Shown here piece by piece: positions 50,451 to 62,480 of a DNA stretch of 64,000 nt. A program made the translations under genes and the position numbers. Each line of letters begins with the position of its first letter. The stretch's first letter is position 1. A model generated the notes under the pieces. It was not told the DNA's origin and made no database searches. It saw only the letters and a program-made list of their open reading frames with translations. The stretch comes from Macrotis lagotis (lineage: Eukaryota > Chordata > Mammalia > Peramelemorphia > Peramelidae), in contig NC_133666.1 in assembly GCF_037893015.1 (NCBI RefSeq), positions 162,799,051-162,863,050 on the forward strand, read 5' to 3'.

Positions 50451-50606
50451 TTTCTTTTCCTTTTTTTAATTTTAAGGTAATGGGGTTAAGTGACTTGCCC
50501 AAGGTCACACAGCTAGGCAATTATTAAGTGACTCAGGTCTGATTTGAACTCAGGAACTCCTGACTACAGGACCAGTGCTCTATCAATTGTGCTACCTAGC
50601 CACCCC
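50451..50606 (-). mobile_element. Marsupial SINE
   Basis: Complete, reversed. Perfect 15-base target duplication AAAATAAAATATCTT at 50436-50450 and 50607-50621. Confidence 0.97.
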
Positions 50607-50621
50607 AAAATAAAATATCTT

Positions 50622-52258
50622 AATAGAGACAAATAAATGCTTTTAAGTGCCTTATAAACAAAGTAAATGTGAGTATAGATTCAAAGCCTTTACACTGATA
50701 GATAAATAGATGCATATAAAGTATATGCTAAAATAATATTAATTTTCACTAAAATTAATGGGTTAAAACAATTGTCCATCTTAAGAAAAATATATTAGGA
50801 AAACTTTTTCAGAGATCATATGAACCCCACCCTTCATTAAAATATGGAGTATTTCCTCTTCACTCAATAAGTGCATTCAATTGTGAGGAAACTTAAATCC
50901 ATGTGGAAAAAAGTTTTCCCTTTTAAATGTGACTGAATGAGAATGAAAGAGCTGATTGTATTTACTTCAAGGGAGATTTTCTGTCCTACCTAGTTTGTGC
51001 CTTCTTTAAACAAAAACTTGAGATTTAGCATATACATGATTTGTGGTCAGATCTTTGACTGTTTCAGAATTAAGATGATGTATCTATGCATTTCATTTTT
51101 ACTACCCACATCACTGTCAATTATAGTCTCTAATTTTCTTACTGCATCTCTTGAAAATATTGTATTCTTTTACTAAAGAATTTTTTGCCTCTCTCAATTT
51201 AGAAACTTCTAGGTCTATAGAGAAGTGTACTCACAAGTCCTTTCTTTTGCCACCATATGCTTTTGCTAGACAGGATATTGAATGCATTATGGCAAGAAAT
51301 TATGAACAATTACACATTTTCCTGGTCTTCTCCTAAGCAAAAAGGTGGAAATTATTTCATATGTAAGCAATGGCATTAATAAATAATGTTTCATTTGAAA
51401 AAATTTATATTCTACAGATTATATATATATATAATTATATTGATAAAATTATTTTAATGACAGGGAATAAGAATAACATTTTTCTGTCAGGAATTTTATT
51501 TGATTGTCCTTGTTGTAGGAGGAATACTTATTTGGACTGGTCATCTTATAAAAAGATGTGAAAGTCATTTAATTTCCTTGTTTCCTATGGATTAGGATAT
51601 TCAATATGAGCATTTCATTAAGTTTCTACATTTTGGAAATATGAATGAATGCCTTGGTAAATATAGGAGCAAAAGAAGTGTATGAGAAAGAAGGAAAATT
51701 TTCATTCTGCCAATTTCCTAGAATATCTATATTTTTTCATTATTTCTTTGCTAAGGTTTCTCATATAGATCCTAGAGTGTAGGGGGCATAGCATAATTAA
51801 TAGTGAAGTCCTTTATTATTTGTTTCTTCTCCCATATCCATTGGAGAATAACTTAAAAAATATTTTTTACTCATTTAATTGCTTAATTGTGTTTCATTTG
51901 GTAGTTTTCTCATCTTTAAGTATTTGGGCTTTGAGAATTAGATAGAAACTTTCATTCTGTCATTCTTGTATTTCATTCTAAGTCCTTATTGTGAGGTACT
52001 TCTGCATTTAAATTCTGCTTATCTATTTCCCACTGGTTTTTGTTCTAATTATCATTTCAGATTTTTATTTGGACCTTAACTCATTACAACGGTTTTAGGA
52101 GCGAGGTCCAACACATCCAGGGTACAAAATGTTGCATGGCAAAGAGTGGTGGCATCTGCCTCAAAGAATACAATATATTTCTACCCAAATTCCTTTTTCC
52201 GGAATTCATTGACTCTGATCACCCATACTGAAAGAGTTAACTTTCAGTCCATCCCTGT
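50622..52258. other. Unique AT-rich stretch
   Basis: No gene, RNA or transposon assigned. A short TA tract lies at 51420-51435. Frames at 51151-51336 and 51370-51561 have no family features. Confidence 0.5.
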
Positions 52259-52259
52259 G

Positions 52260-52295
<36 letters not shown>

Positions 52296-52321
52296 ATGCG
52301 TGCATGCGTGCGTGAGAGAGA

Positions 52322-52376
<55 letters not shown>

Positions 52377-52435
52377 TATGTGTGAGTATATTTGGTATGT
52401 GTGAGAGAGACAAAGAGAGGGAGACAGAGAGACAG
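52259..52435. repeat. Compound microsatellite (TG)n-(TGCG/TGCA)n-(GA)n
   Basis: About 17 TG units (52259-52293), then GCATGCGTGCATGCGTGCG, then about 29 GA units (52313-52372) with one GG interruption, and a looser GA-rich tail. Confidence 0.95.
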
Positions 52436-52449
52436 ACTTGCTAGCCTAT

Positions 52450-52897
52450 ATCAAAGCTGTTTTTCTGAATGGTTAGGCTAAATCATAACTCCACCAAGAT
52501 AAGATCAATATGAATATCTTCTTGTGATCCCTCTAACATTTACCATTTTCATTTTTTCCATCTTTGCCAATCTAATTAATCTGAAGTGAAACCTAGGAGG
52601 GATCTTACATGTGAATCTCTTTTTAACAAATAACAAATTCAAACATTCAAACATTCTTTCCTATGACTATTGAAAGCAAAGAAACAATAGAAAAAGTTTA
52701 GTTTCGTATATGTAAAGCACTGGGGATAAAAATAGAAAATAAAGAAATTCCTGATAGTAAGGAGAGACAAAAATTAAAGGAGGTGTCAACTACAAGTCAT
52801 TTTGAAATGTGACAAAGGTTTTTTTTTCTTCTTTTGAAATAAACTGTTAATATTTTTGGAAGATTTGTTTGGAAAAGACCCTTTTTCATATTATACA

Positions 52898-52930
<33 letters not shown>

Positions 52931-53115
52931 CAATTCTACCATATATTTTATACATTAGACCTTTACAGATCTGCTATTTGCAAAAATATGTGAAAAATAT
53001 TTGTAAATATTTCCCAACTAAAAGAGAAACATTTTTAATTCTTGGACTATTGAGTTCACTCATGCAAAAGCATTTAACTATCATTTAATCAGAATTGCTG
53101 ATTTTTTCCTCCTAT
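52450..53115 (-). mobile_element. Old LINE-1 ORF2 C-terminal fragment
   Basis: 'ccatctttgccaatctaattaatctgaagtgaaacctagg' and 'ctattgagttcactcatgcaaaagcatttaac' match, in order, blocks of the minus-strand copies A and C (for example 'gcattgggttttgtttgtacaaaagcttattaattc' at 20050). It includes a TA tract at 52895-52931. Confidence 0.6.
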
Positions 53116-54550
53116 TACCATCTGTTTCATTTGTCTAATTAATTATTAACTAAATAAAATACAAGAACAATAAGCTCAGCTAACTATGCCATCTCTATTA
53201 TTTAGTCATGATCTAGAATTAAATACTTATGAAGACGCAGAGGGGGCAAAATGCAATATTAGGTTATCCCTGTTAAGCTTGGAATACTCAGTACTAAAGT
53301 AGCAAGGATACATTTTCAGAATGAATTATGATGAGGACTTCTTTTTTGGGGGGAAATGACTTCAGAATGCATTTTTAAAGTTCTCCACATATGCTTAAAA
53401 GACCCTTGAAACTTGACTTTTGATAGGACTATTAAGCGCTTAATACTTTGCCTTAACATCTCTTTCATTTTTTCTTTTATATTTAGTGTCATCAACCATG
53501 GAAAACTGGCAACTTGAAATTTCTTGAATCATTCAAGTTTCATGACTGTGTTAAAAGCTATAAAAATGACCAAGAAAAATCTAAAATGAATTACTTATCA
53601 GGCTCCATGTGCTCCTAATGGGCTATATTTTCTAATAATCAACACTGATGTAAGGAATATTTATTAATGCCACTGCACTTACATTGCCAATATTTATAAC
53701 AGGGAGCATATGAGGGCATGTAATTTATTACTACATCATAAGTGAAAGACTGGGAATAAATTGGCTGGTTCATGCAATGGCATGAAAGTGCTTATTTGCT
53801 ATCCTTTTAATTTAGTATCTAATCCCAGCAACAATATTTGCATATGAAAATAACTTAAATTTATTAAAAAGTACTCTATTTGTTATGTTTCATTTTATAC
53901 TAGGTACAAATAAATTCATGAATTATAGATCATTTCTGGAAAAGTATTGATTAGACTTCAGTTAGATTTCCAAAGTTCTAGCTAGCTATAATGAGATTTG
54001 GAAACATTAAACTAGAGATTTGAAGTTGGAGAAGCACATTCTCATAGGGATGCCTGGGCTACATTATATCTGGCAGGCTCAGATATGGGGATTATAACCA
54101 TTTATATTTTGCTTGCTTTGGAAGAATTTGAAGGATTGCAACAAAGAAATTCAAATGAAAGCCACAGGTCATAAAGTAGAAAAGTTAACTTCAATGTAAA
54201 GAAAATGTTTTAAAGTAAGCTAAATGGAAAGATTAATTCAAAAATTTGAGAAAGAATTAAGCCTTAGAATCATCAAAGATAAGGGATAAAAGTAGATGGT
54301 CCAAAACTCAAGAATTCTTGAAATCTTTCTCATCCAGTAAAATGTGTGCTTTCTCCTAAGGCCAAAAAGCAGGGAATTATTTCAGTTGGAGTATAGCATG
54401 TGGTTGAGAGTCATCAAATCACCAAAATTTTACTAAGTACCTATTATTTGTCAGACTTTGTTCTAAGTGATGAGCATATAAAGACTGCTTTGAAAAATAT
54501 TCCTAATATAATGGAAAATGTGACATGTAAGAAAACATGTACAAATAAAA
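53116..54550. other. 1.4 kb of non-repetitive sequence
   Basis: No transposon or gene recognised. The part at 53580-53900 is less TA-biased and contains an octamer-like ATTTGCATA near 53837. It is a candidate for conserved non-coding DNA (see findings). Confidence 0.45.
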
Positions 54551-54567
54551 TTTATATATATATATAC

Positions 54568-54615
<48 letters not shown>
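54551..54615. repeat. (TA)n(TG)n microsatellite
   Basis: About 12 TA units then about 20 TG units. Confidence 0.95.
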
Positions 54616-54618
<3 letters not shown>

Positions 54619-54978
54619 AGATAATCTCAGGAGAAAGGTCTAACAAGAAGAAAATTGTGAGTCAAGAGGGACTTAAAAAGCTAGATCTAGACTATGGGGG
54701 ATTATTATTTGGAGTGACTAAGATTTTCACCAATTTTGACAAATTGAATATAGGAGGAAATGACTGAAAATTAAGATAGTGTCTAATATAAGGTATGAGG
54801 CAATTGACTCTGTGGAAAAGGCAAAGATTAAACAATATGGTAGATGTCCACAACCTATAGCATTACAGGTTTTATGAATGTCAAATCCTACATTTGGAAG
54901 GAATCTAAGAATTCATCCACCACCACAAATAGGTATTAATCGTTATAATATGCCTGGCAAAAGATGTTAGTCATTTTT

Positions 54979-55145
54979 TTTTTCTTTTTTAAGGTTTTTT
55001 TTTTCTTTTGCAAGGCAAATGGGGTTAAGTGGCTTGCCCAAGGCCACACAGCTAGGTCATTATTAAGTGTCTGAGACCACATTTGAACGCAGATACTCCT
55101 GACTCCAGGGCCCTGGCTTTATCCACTGCGCCACCTAGCCGCCCA
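54979..55145 (-). mobile_element. Marsupial SINE
   Basis: Complete, reversed, with a long T-rich tail side. Target duplication ATGTTAGTCATTTTT at 54964-54978 and 55146-55160. Confidence 0.97.
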
Positions 55146-55160
55146 ATGTTAGTCATTTTT

Positions 55161-55975
55161 AAAGTGCATTTAGTTTGGGAAAATTATTGCCTCATGTGGC
55201 AGCTAATTCTTTTCTTTTAAACCCTACCTATTTATTTTGCATTTCATCCTTATAATGAGATGAAATATGAAATTTTTATAGGATGGCATAACTCATTATT
55301 TGAAGACTTCTCATATAGAAACTTTGATCCAATTGCCTCATTTGATTAGAGAAAGAGACTTCAAAACAAAAACTTATTCTTTCAGAATTTTTATGCTCAA
55401 TAATAAGAGACTCAGCAACTCCTTGGTACAGATTTTTACCTTTAATCTTCATTTTAAAAAAAATCCTACTCTTGGTGATAAGAAGACTGGGTTGAATCAC
55501 TCATATAAAATTAATTACTATCAATGGTGAAAAGAAAGTCTTTAGATTTACAACATTTATATAGAAACATTAAAATACTATTTTAACTTTTTCACGAACA
55601 AATGTCTTATTTTCAAAACATGGTAGAGAGTGTAGTTGGTAAAGTGTGTGTCAGTATGAGTGACTTAGAATCTCAGGGAGGCATTATTTGCTACTAAACT
55701 TGTTTTTAACATCTAGTAAAGGATACATTGGCCTTAAAGAGTCAACATATATTCATCAAGAAAAGGTTTTGTCAAAAAACTTCATTTCCTTTTAAGACAT
55801 CTAAATAATTTTGTTGGTGCAAATAACCTAGATTTAATACCGCTTTCGGACAATTTCTCATGATATCCTTGTGGATGAGAGAGAGAAGTGGTTATCCAGG
55901 TTATGAAAATTTCATGTTAAGGGAAACCACTACCCTCTTTGGAAGTCCATTCCACTTTTGTATTCTGACACATGG
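55161..55975. other. Unique stretch, nothing recognised
   Basis: Frames on both strands at 55276-55530 overlap one another and show no family character. Confidence 0.5.
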
Positions 55976-55979
55976 ACTT

Positions 55980-56140
55980 AAATTCACCATTCTGGAATTT
56001 TTAACTATTTTATCTAGTTCTTCCTCAAATCCTGTTTCTTTACACCAGGCCCATTAAGTACTTTAAAACACCTATTTTATTCTTACTCTGTTATCTCTTG
56101 TCTTCTTCATATTGGTCCTTTAAAATACTCTCTCTAACCA
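55980..56140 (+). mobile_element. Possible L3/CR1-type fragment
   Basis: 'ctagttcttcctcaaatcctgtttc' and 'gtactttaaaacacctattttattcttactctgttatctcttgtcttcttc' recall the L3/CR1 3' region. Short and diverged. Confidence 0.35.
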
Positions 56141-56154
56141 TCAACAAATATTAT

Positions 56155-56278
56155 ATATAATAGGGTAAACCTGGAGAAATTCCAGTAAGAACAATGGTTA
56201 AACAAGGATGCTCATTATCACCATTACTATTCAATATAGTATTAGAAATGCTGGCTTTAGCAATAAGAGAAGAAATTA
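56155..56278 (+). mobile_element. LINE-1 reverse-transcriptase fragment
   Basis: 'ccagtaagaacaatggttaaacaaggatgctcattatcaccattactattcaatatagtattagaaatgctggc' encodes [20 protein letters not shown]. It matches 12115-12200 of LINE-1 copy B, including the downstream AIREE. Cut off abruptly at a T-run. Confidence 0.9.
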
Positions 56279-56289
56279 TTTAATTTTTT

Positions 56290-56790
56290 TTCATCTATGT
56301 GTACATATATATTTTTGTAACAAAATTTCCTTCCACCCTCCCTTCCCACCCCTCTCCTCTCGGCTACGAACACTGAGGTTAGTATTGTATATACATATTT
56401 TTGATAAACATGTTTATAGATTAATCATTTTTGGTATGAGGAATTAAGATTAAGGGAAAGAGATACATAAGATATATAATTTTTATAAAGTGTTCATCAG
56501 ATTGTAAAGGGTTGTTTTTGTTTTTGTTTTGTTTTTATTCCTCTGGATGAGGGTAACATTGTTCTTAGCTGATCTAATAGGGTTGTCCTAGCTCTCTGAA
56601 ATGCTGAGAGGAGCTGTTTCCATCATGGCTGATCATCTCACAATGTTGTTGTCAATGTGTACATTGTTCCCTTGGTTCTGATCCCTTCACTCAGCATCAG
56701 ATTCCATAAGTCATTAATATTCCATAGTATTCATGTACCATAACTTATTTAGTCCTTCCCAAATTGATGGGCATATATTCACTTTTTTAA
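56290..56790 (-). mobile_element. LINE-1 3' end, left arm of an inverted pair
   Basis: The pyrimidine-rich 3' UTR ('aatttccttccaccctcccttcccacccctctcc'), 'tttggtatgaggaattaagattaagggaaagagatac', and ORF2-end blocks ('ggttctgatcccttcactcagcatcag'). It shares its first 190 bases with the copies at 26995-27240 and 56800-57050. Confidence 0.75.
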
Positions 56791-56799
56791 AGAACTCTC

Positions 56800-57050
56800 A
56801 TGTATTTCTTTTCTTTTATCCTAATTCCTCATACCAAAAATGACTAATCTATAAGCATACTTAAAACAAATGTGTATGCAAAATATTAACCTGACTGTCC
56901 TCGCTTGATGGGAGGGGGGTGGGAAAGGAGGATGGAAGGATGGAAGGAAATTTTGTAACTGAAAAGATGTATATAAGCATATGGATGAATGCTGAAAATC
57001 TTTTATAACATGTATTTAGAAAAAGAAAACATCAATAAAATAAATTTCAA
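56800..57050 (+). mobile_element. LINE-1 3' end, right arm of an inverted pair
   Basis: 'ttttatcctaattcctcataccaaaaatgactaatctataagc', 'ggaggggggtgggaaaggagg', AAATTTTGTAAC and an A-rich end with AATAAA. Inverted copy of the outer part of the left arm. Confidence 0.75.
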
Positions 57051-57880
57051 AAAGGGAAAACAAATCTCTCTAGCACCTTTTATGGCAGACATTTCATTAT
57101 AATGGAGTTAATTTTTCTACCTCAGAACCCTAGACTTTTATTTTACTTGTCTTTTTGCTGAAGACTCTGAAATTTCCCAAGACTATTTTGAGTCTAAATG
57201 ACTTTTATCTCCATTCCTGAAATTGGAATATTGGAAAAGTCTGAGACTATCCAGCACAGGATCTTCTCTCAAACTATACTTCTTTTCTTATTTGAAATCT
57301 CGATTCCATGGTATCCCTCCCATCAATGTAAAGTTTCCATATCTAACTATGGTAATTTGGTAGGTCTATGAAAACAGAGCTACCTGAGCACAATCAATAA
57401 ACAACCAAAATAATATCTATGCCTTTTTAAGTTTTTTTATTGCTAAAAAAAGTCAACATAATCATTTTGCTTTTAATTTATCTCTGCATTTTTTCTAAAT
57501 TCATATTTGACTTCTGGATTGAAATCTATCTTGTGATATCCCTCTAATTCATTTTTTATTTTCAGATGTTAAAAAATGTACCTGGAACACTTAATAGTAT
57601 CTTTCCTAAGGTCAGAAGTGGCTAGATTGTACTATTCCAATATTATTTCATAAAATTAGAATTTTTTGAATGACTGTACGCAAAGAAATATTTTAATAGA
57701 GGCATGTCAACTTGAAGGATGTTCTTTAATGATGAACTGGATTAAGACATATGGAGATATGATTATCCAATTTGTAGATGATACAAAGGAAGAAAAGTTT
57801 CAGATTGGAAAACAGTCAAGATCCAAAAAAGATGATAATCTAAGAAAATTGGGCCAATTTGAAGTCAACAAAAATATCTT
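57051..57880. other. Unique stretch, nothing recognised
   Basis: The 85-codon frame at 57666-57923 includes IQFVDDTKEEKF, which weakly recalls an RT FxDD motif. The context does not support a gene, and it may be part of an old LINE. Confidence 0.4.
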
Positions 57881-58262
57881 GTCAAATCTAACAGTCTTTT
57901 TTTTCAATGTTCATCATTCTTGATCTTTCTATTGCATTTGTCACTTTCTTTTCACCCATCTTCATTGTACTCTCTCTACTCTTGGGTTTTCATGACATTG
58001 ATCTCTCCTTCAATTGTATAAACCAGTTCTTTCTTAATCAATCACTTGTCTTGGCTTATCTTTCTTATGACTCACATTAACTATTTTTGTACTGTATGGT
58101 TTTTTCAATGGCTTTCTTTTGTCTCTGTACTCTGTTTCTTGGTAACATCATTAGCTTCCATGTGTCCAGGTACCAATCCTATGCCCAATTCTGTAACTCG
58201 CCCACCAAACAAAAAAGAAAAAAAAGTTAGTACAGTTTTAAGCTGTAGAAGACTTTTGGGAT

Positions 58263-58284
58263 TCTCTCTCTCTCTCTCTCTCTC

Positions 58285-58346
<62 letters not shown>
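58263..58346. repeat. (TC)n(TA)n microsatellite
   Basis: About 11 TC units then about 28 TA units. Confidence 0.95.
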
Positions 58347-58351
<5 letters not shown>

Positions 58352-58595
58352 GCTGTCTTACTCTCTCTTCTGATATACAGTGCCTATCCTTAACTGTCAG
58401 TTAAACATTTAAATGAGAAGAATCTGCTTTTTAGACATCTTAAATTGTATGTTCCATAAGCTTCTCAAGCTCAATAGGTACATAACAGAACTCAGTATAT
58501 TTCACTCTAAATCCTCCCTTCTTCTCATATTGCCTGTCATATTTGAGGAAACCACCATCCACCCAGTCACCTATTTATAGCTTTGGTCTTATTCT

Positions 58596-58747
58596 TTTTT
58601 TTTAGGATTTTGCAAGGCAAATGGGGTTTAGTGGGTTATCCAAGGCCACACAGCTAGGTAATTATTAAGTGTCTGAGGCAGGATTTGAACCCAGGTACTC
58701 CTGACTCCAGGGCCAGTGCTTTATCCACTGTGCCACCTAGCTGCCCC
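58596..58747 (-). mobile_element. Marsupial SINE, complete unit of a dimer
   Basis: Complete and reversed, tail at the left. The left flank TGGTCTTATTCTT ends at 58595. Confidence 0.93.
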
Positions 58748-58757
58748 AAACTATTCA

Positions 58758-58845
58758 TTGTATTAAGTGTCTGAGACCGGATTTGAACCCAGGTACTCCT
58801 GATTCCAGGGCCAGTGCTCTATCCACTGTGCCATCTAGCCTCCCC
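58758..58845 (-). mobile_element. Marsupial SINE, partial second unit
   Basis: Only the head half of the SINE ('tattaagtgtctgagaccggatttgaaccc' to 'ccatctagcctcccc'), with no tail of its own. It is joined to the first unit by about 10 bases (AAACTATTCA). The target repeat TGGTCTTATTCTT recurs at its right end (58845-58857), so one duplication flanks the whole pair. Confidence 0.9.
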
Positions 58846-59480
58846 TGGTCTTATTCTTAATGTCTAATTCGACCCACATATTCAATCTACTGAATAATCT
58901 TGTCATTTCTACTACCACAATATGTCTCGTATGAGTCCATTTCTTTCTACTTATACAAATATCACCTAGTACAGGCCATCATTATTCTGTGTGTTGCAAT
59001 AGCCCTTTAATCAGTCTTACCATCTCAAGTAAACCCCCATTTCATTCCATCCTCCACTCATCTAACAAAGTGCATTTTCTAATGTTTATTTCTGCCCAAG
59101 TCACCCTCTTATTCAACAAACTGCAGTAGCTCCATGTTATTTCCTGTATTAAATATAAATCACTCTCTGCTTGCCATTTAAAACTCTTTGCAGCCTTAGG
59201 CCTTGCTCCCTTTTAAATCTCAGGCCTTATTCCTCTCATGTATCTTTTTACCTAGATACATTAGCCTACTTCATTTTCTTCATATGCAATGGTCTATCTC
59301 TTATCTCACCTTTGTACTGATTGTCCCCCATCTTAAGGATTCTTTTTCTTTCAGCTCTTCCATATCTTATTTTCCTTGGTTTCCTTAAGGACTCAATTCA
59401 AACTATCTTCTAGGGAGGCCTTTCCCCCACCACCCAGATGCTTAGATTCTTCCTTTATGAAATCATCTTTTCTATTCTAT

Positions 59481-59873
59481 TTTTATACAGTTCCATTGAG
59501 GGGCAAAAACAAATTACGACTCAAATTTGATTGAGAAAGTCCTTAGTAAAGCAAATAGGGCAAGAAAAAAACAAGTGATTCCTGATCATGCAATTGAACA
59601 ATGATTTATTAAGTGCTCCCTATTTGCAAGAAACTGTGCCAGGTACTATTTGTTCATTGGAGACCAGAATAGGCAAAGATGTTTGTACATAGTAGTTACT
59701 CATTTTTCTGGCTTAGCTATATGGAATTTATTTTGAGAGGTAGCTAAAGGAGACTTCCAAGGACTTATATTACCTGGAGACATTGTTCAAATGGTGGGCC
59801 CCACTTTCATGGCAATTATAAAATCTTTTCCAGCTAATTAGGCTTATACATTTGAATAAAAGAATGGGAAGGG
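59481..59873. other. Unique stretch, nothing recognised
   Basis: No gene or repeat assigned. Confidence 0.45.
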
Positions 59874-62154
59874 CTGAACTAAGATGGCAGAGTAAAGTTG
59901 GGTATTCACCAGAGTGCTCCCCCAAATCACTCCAAATACTTTTAAATGACTCAAAACAAATTCTAGAGTGGTAGTACATAAAAAGACCTAGTGAAACAAT
60001 TTTCCATCCCAAGACAACCTGGAGAATTTTGGAGAAGTTTCATTTGTCCTGGGTGAGAGAGGAGTGTAGAGCAGTTCAGGTTGTGCCAAAGGAAAATGGC
60101 CCCTTCAATGCAGGAAGAGGCAATGGGACATTGGGTGAATGGAAGTAGAAGCAGCTTCCAGATCCCTCAGTCTAAAGACTGCCGAAGACAACTTGAAAAG
60201 AGAGTAGGAAAAGTTTGCTTCACCAGGTTGAGAGTAGATCACAGACAACTTAGGCCTCAACAGAGCAGACCAGAGTTCAACAGACCAAAAGCGGATCTAA
60301 GGAACCACTAATCCACAGAGGCAGTCATTTCCAGAGCTCTTTTAAGGAAAGCAGAAGGAGATTAAAGGGACCTCTTTGCTATCACTGAGGTAGGACTCTG
60401 TTACTTTGCCCATATTCAGATCAGATCTGGGGCCCCAGTCCCAGGAAAAAGGAACAGAATCACAACAGAACTTACTGCCATAGTGGAGCAGGGAAAGTCA
60501 GAGTTCCAAGATACTGTAGTCACCCCCAGACAAGAACACAGGCTCATTAGACTTTGGAAGAACTGAAAAATTGCGGTTCCCTAGAAGAATCTCTGTAAAC
60601 AGCTGCAAAAATCCCCAAAAGTTTGAGATAGTGTGTCTTTCACCTTAATAAAGAGTTAAAATTATGTCATAAGAGAGGGAAATGAGTAAACAGCAACAAA
60701 AAATCTGATCATGGACAATTACAATTATAGGACTTGGAATATGATTTTTCTGGGAGGCAAAAGAGCATGCATGACAACCAAGAATGAATTACCCAACAAA
60801 ACTGAACATGGTCTTTCAGGGAAAAAGACAGACATTTATGAACTAGGGGATTTTCAAACTTTCCTGTTTTTAAATGACCAGAATTGAGCAGAAAATTTGA
60901 TGTTCGAATACAAGACTCAAGTAGAGTAAAAAAGAAAGGGCAAATCATTAGGGATTTAATGATGTTAAATTGCTTATTTCAGCATGGGAAGATGATGCTG
61001 ATAACTCATATATAAACTTTCTCATTTATTAAGGCAGTTAGAAGGAACATATATAGACAAGGAATAGGTGGGAGCTGATTTTGAAGGAATGATGTATTAA
61101 AAAGATAGAGTTAATTGGTGAGAGGAATATACTGGGAGAAAGAGAAGGAGAAAGGTAGAGTGCAGTAAGTTATTTCACATAAAAGTGACAAGAAAACGTT
61201 TTTGTAGTGGAGTGGAAGAGGAGGGAGGTAAGGGGAAGCAAATGAGCCTTACTTTCATTGCAATTGACTCAGAGAGGGAATAACATACACACACGTTTGA
61301 ATATAGAAATCTGTCTTATGCTAGAGGAAAGTAGGAGGGGAAAGGGCTGGTGGGAGAGTGAGGTGATAGAAGGAAAGGAAAATTGGGGGAGGGAGTAGTC
61401 AGATACAAAACAGTTTTTGAAGAGAGACAGCAAAAGAACAGAGAGAATAAATGTCTGAGGAGGGAATAGGATGGAGGGAAATAGAGTTTTCAATGGGAAA
61501 TAATATTGAAGCAAATTTCTCTGATAAATACTTCATTTCTCAAACATAAAGAACTGAGTCAAATTTATATAAAAAATAAAGACCATTCCCCAAATGAAAA
61601 ATGAACAAAATGTATGAAAAGTTTTCAAATGAAGTTATCAATGCTATATATTTAAATGATTAAAAAAATTCCCTATGTCAGTATTCCTTGGAGAAGTATG
61701 GACTGAAACAGTTCTGAGATACTACCTTATATCTAATCGATTCACTAATAGGATAGAAAGAGAAAATGAAATAAATGCTTTGTTGGAAGAGGTGTGAAAT
61801 GGATACCACAATTCTGAAGAACAATTTGAAACTGCTTCAAGGGCTATAAAATCATGCCTGTCCTTTGACTTAGCATGACTTATCAGTGCCACTATTAGTT
61901 CTATATACTAGAAGAGATGGGATGAAATGTTATTCTGCTATAAAACATGAAACTTAGATGAGCAGATGTAATGTGAAATGTACTATATACAAAGTAACAG
62001 CAGTATTGTAGAATGATCCCCTGTGAATGAGTTATCTTTTCTCAGTAATGCTGCAACCCAAGGCAACTTGAAAGACTTATGGTAAAGAATACTATCCATT
62101 GCAAAGGCAGAGATGATGGTGTCTAAATACATATTGATGCATGCAATTTATACA

Positions 62155-62221
<67 letters not shown>

Positions 62222-62480
62222 TTATATATTTCTTGGTTTCTTTTTTCTTGGGGTGAGTTATGCTTATTCTTATGACATGATTATTTTATCCATGTTTTGT
62301 GGCTACATATTTCTAAAGTATTTCAAATAATTTGCTTTCTCAATAAGGAGGATTGAGGTGGGAGAAAGGGGGAGAATTTGGGACTCAAGATTTTTAAAAT
62401 AAATGAAACTTGTTGCATATAACTGGGGAAAATAAAATAAAATTATATTAAAATAAATTTTAAAAAATAATAAAAGAATG
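59874..62480 (+). mobile_element. Internally deleted LINE-1/HAL1 relative
   Basis: Starts GGGCTGAACTAAGATGGCAG, the same start as the element at 42655. A 5' UTR is followed by the ORF1 start codon at 60682 (MSKQQQKI), then a jump at about 60720 to sequence that in the 42655 element lies some 800 bases further on ('aggacttggaatatgatttttctgggaggcaaaag'). It shares the non-coding middle with that element, and at 61550-61930 adds ORF2 C-terminal-like blocks ('agaccattccccaaatg', 'ggaagaggtgtgaaatgg', 'tgcctgtcctttgacttagcatg'). A microsatellite and an A-rich 3' end at 62440-62480 follow. Confidence 0.7.
62152..62222. repeat. (CA)n(TA)n microsatellite
   Basis: About 24 CA units then about 9 TA units. 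Confidence 0.95.

Larger units (their letters stand above)
57885..59480 (+). mobile_element. L2-like LINE copy, interrupted
   Basis: Phrases in the order of the mammalian L2 ORF: 'ctattgcatttgtcac', 'ctcttgggttttcatgacattgatctctcc', 'caccatccacccagtcacc' (58550), 'gcaatagccctttaatcag' (58997), 'catcctccactcatctaacaaagtg', 'caaactgcagtagctccatgttatttcc', 'ggactcaattcaaactatcttctagggaggcc' (59390). The frame is destroyed. A microsatellite (58263-58346) and a SINE dimer (58596-58845) have been inserted. Confidence 0.65.

Noticed and set aside
52146-52385. 79-codon frame with long Val-Cys and Arg-Glu runs
   Set aside because: It is a translation of the TG and GA microsatellite.
57666-57923. Small protein gene with a VDDTKEEK stretch
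   Set aside because: No start context, no homology that I recognise, AT-rich surroundings and adjacent LINE sequence. Most likely a chance frame or LINE remnant.
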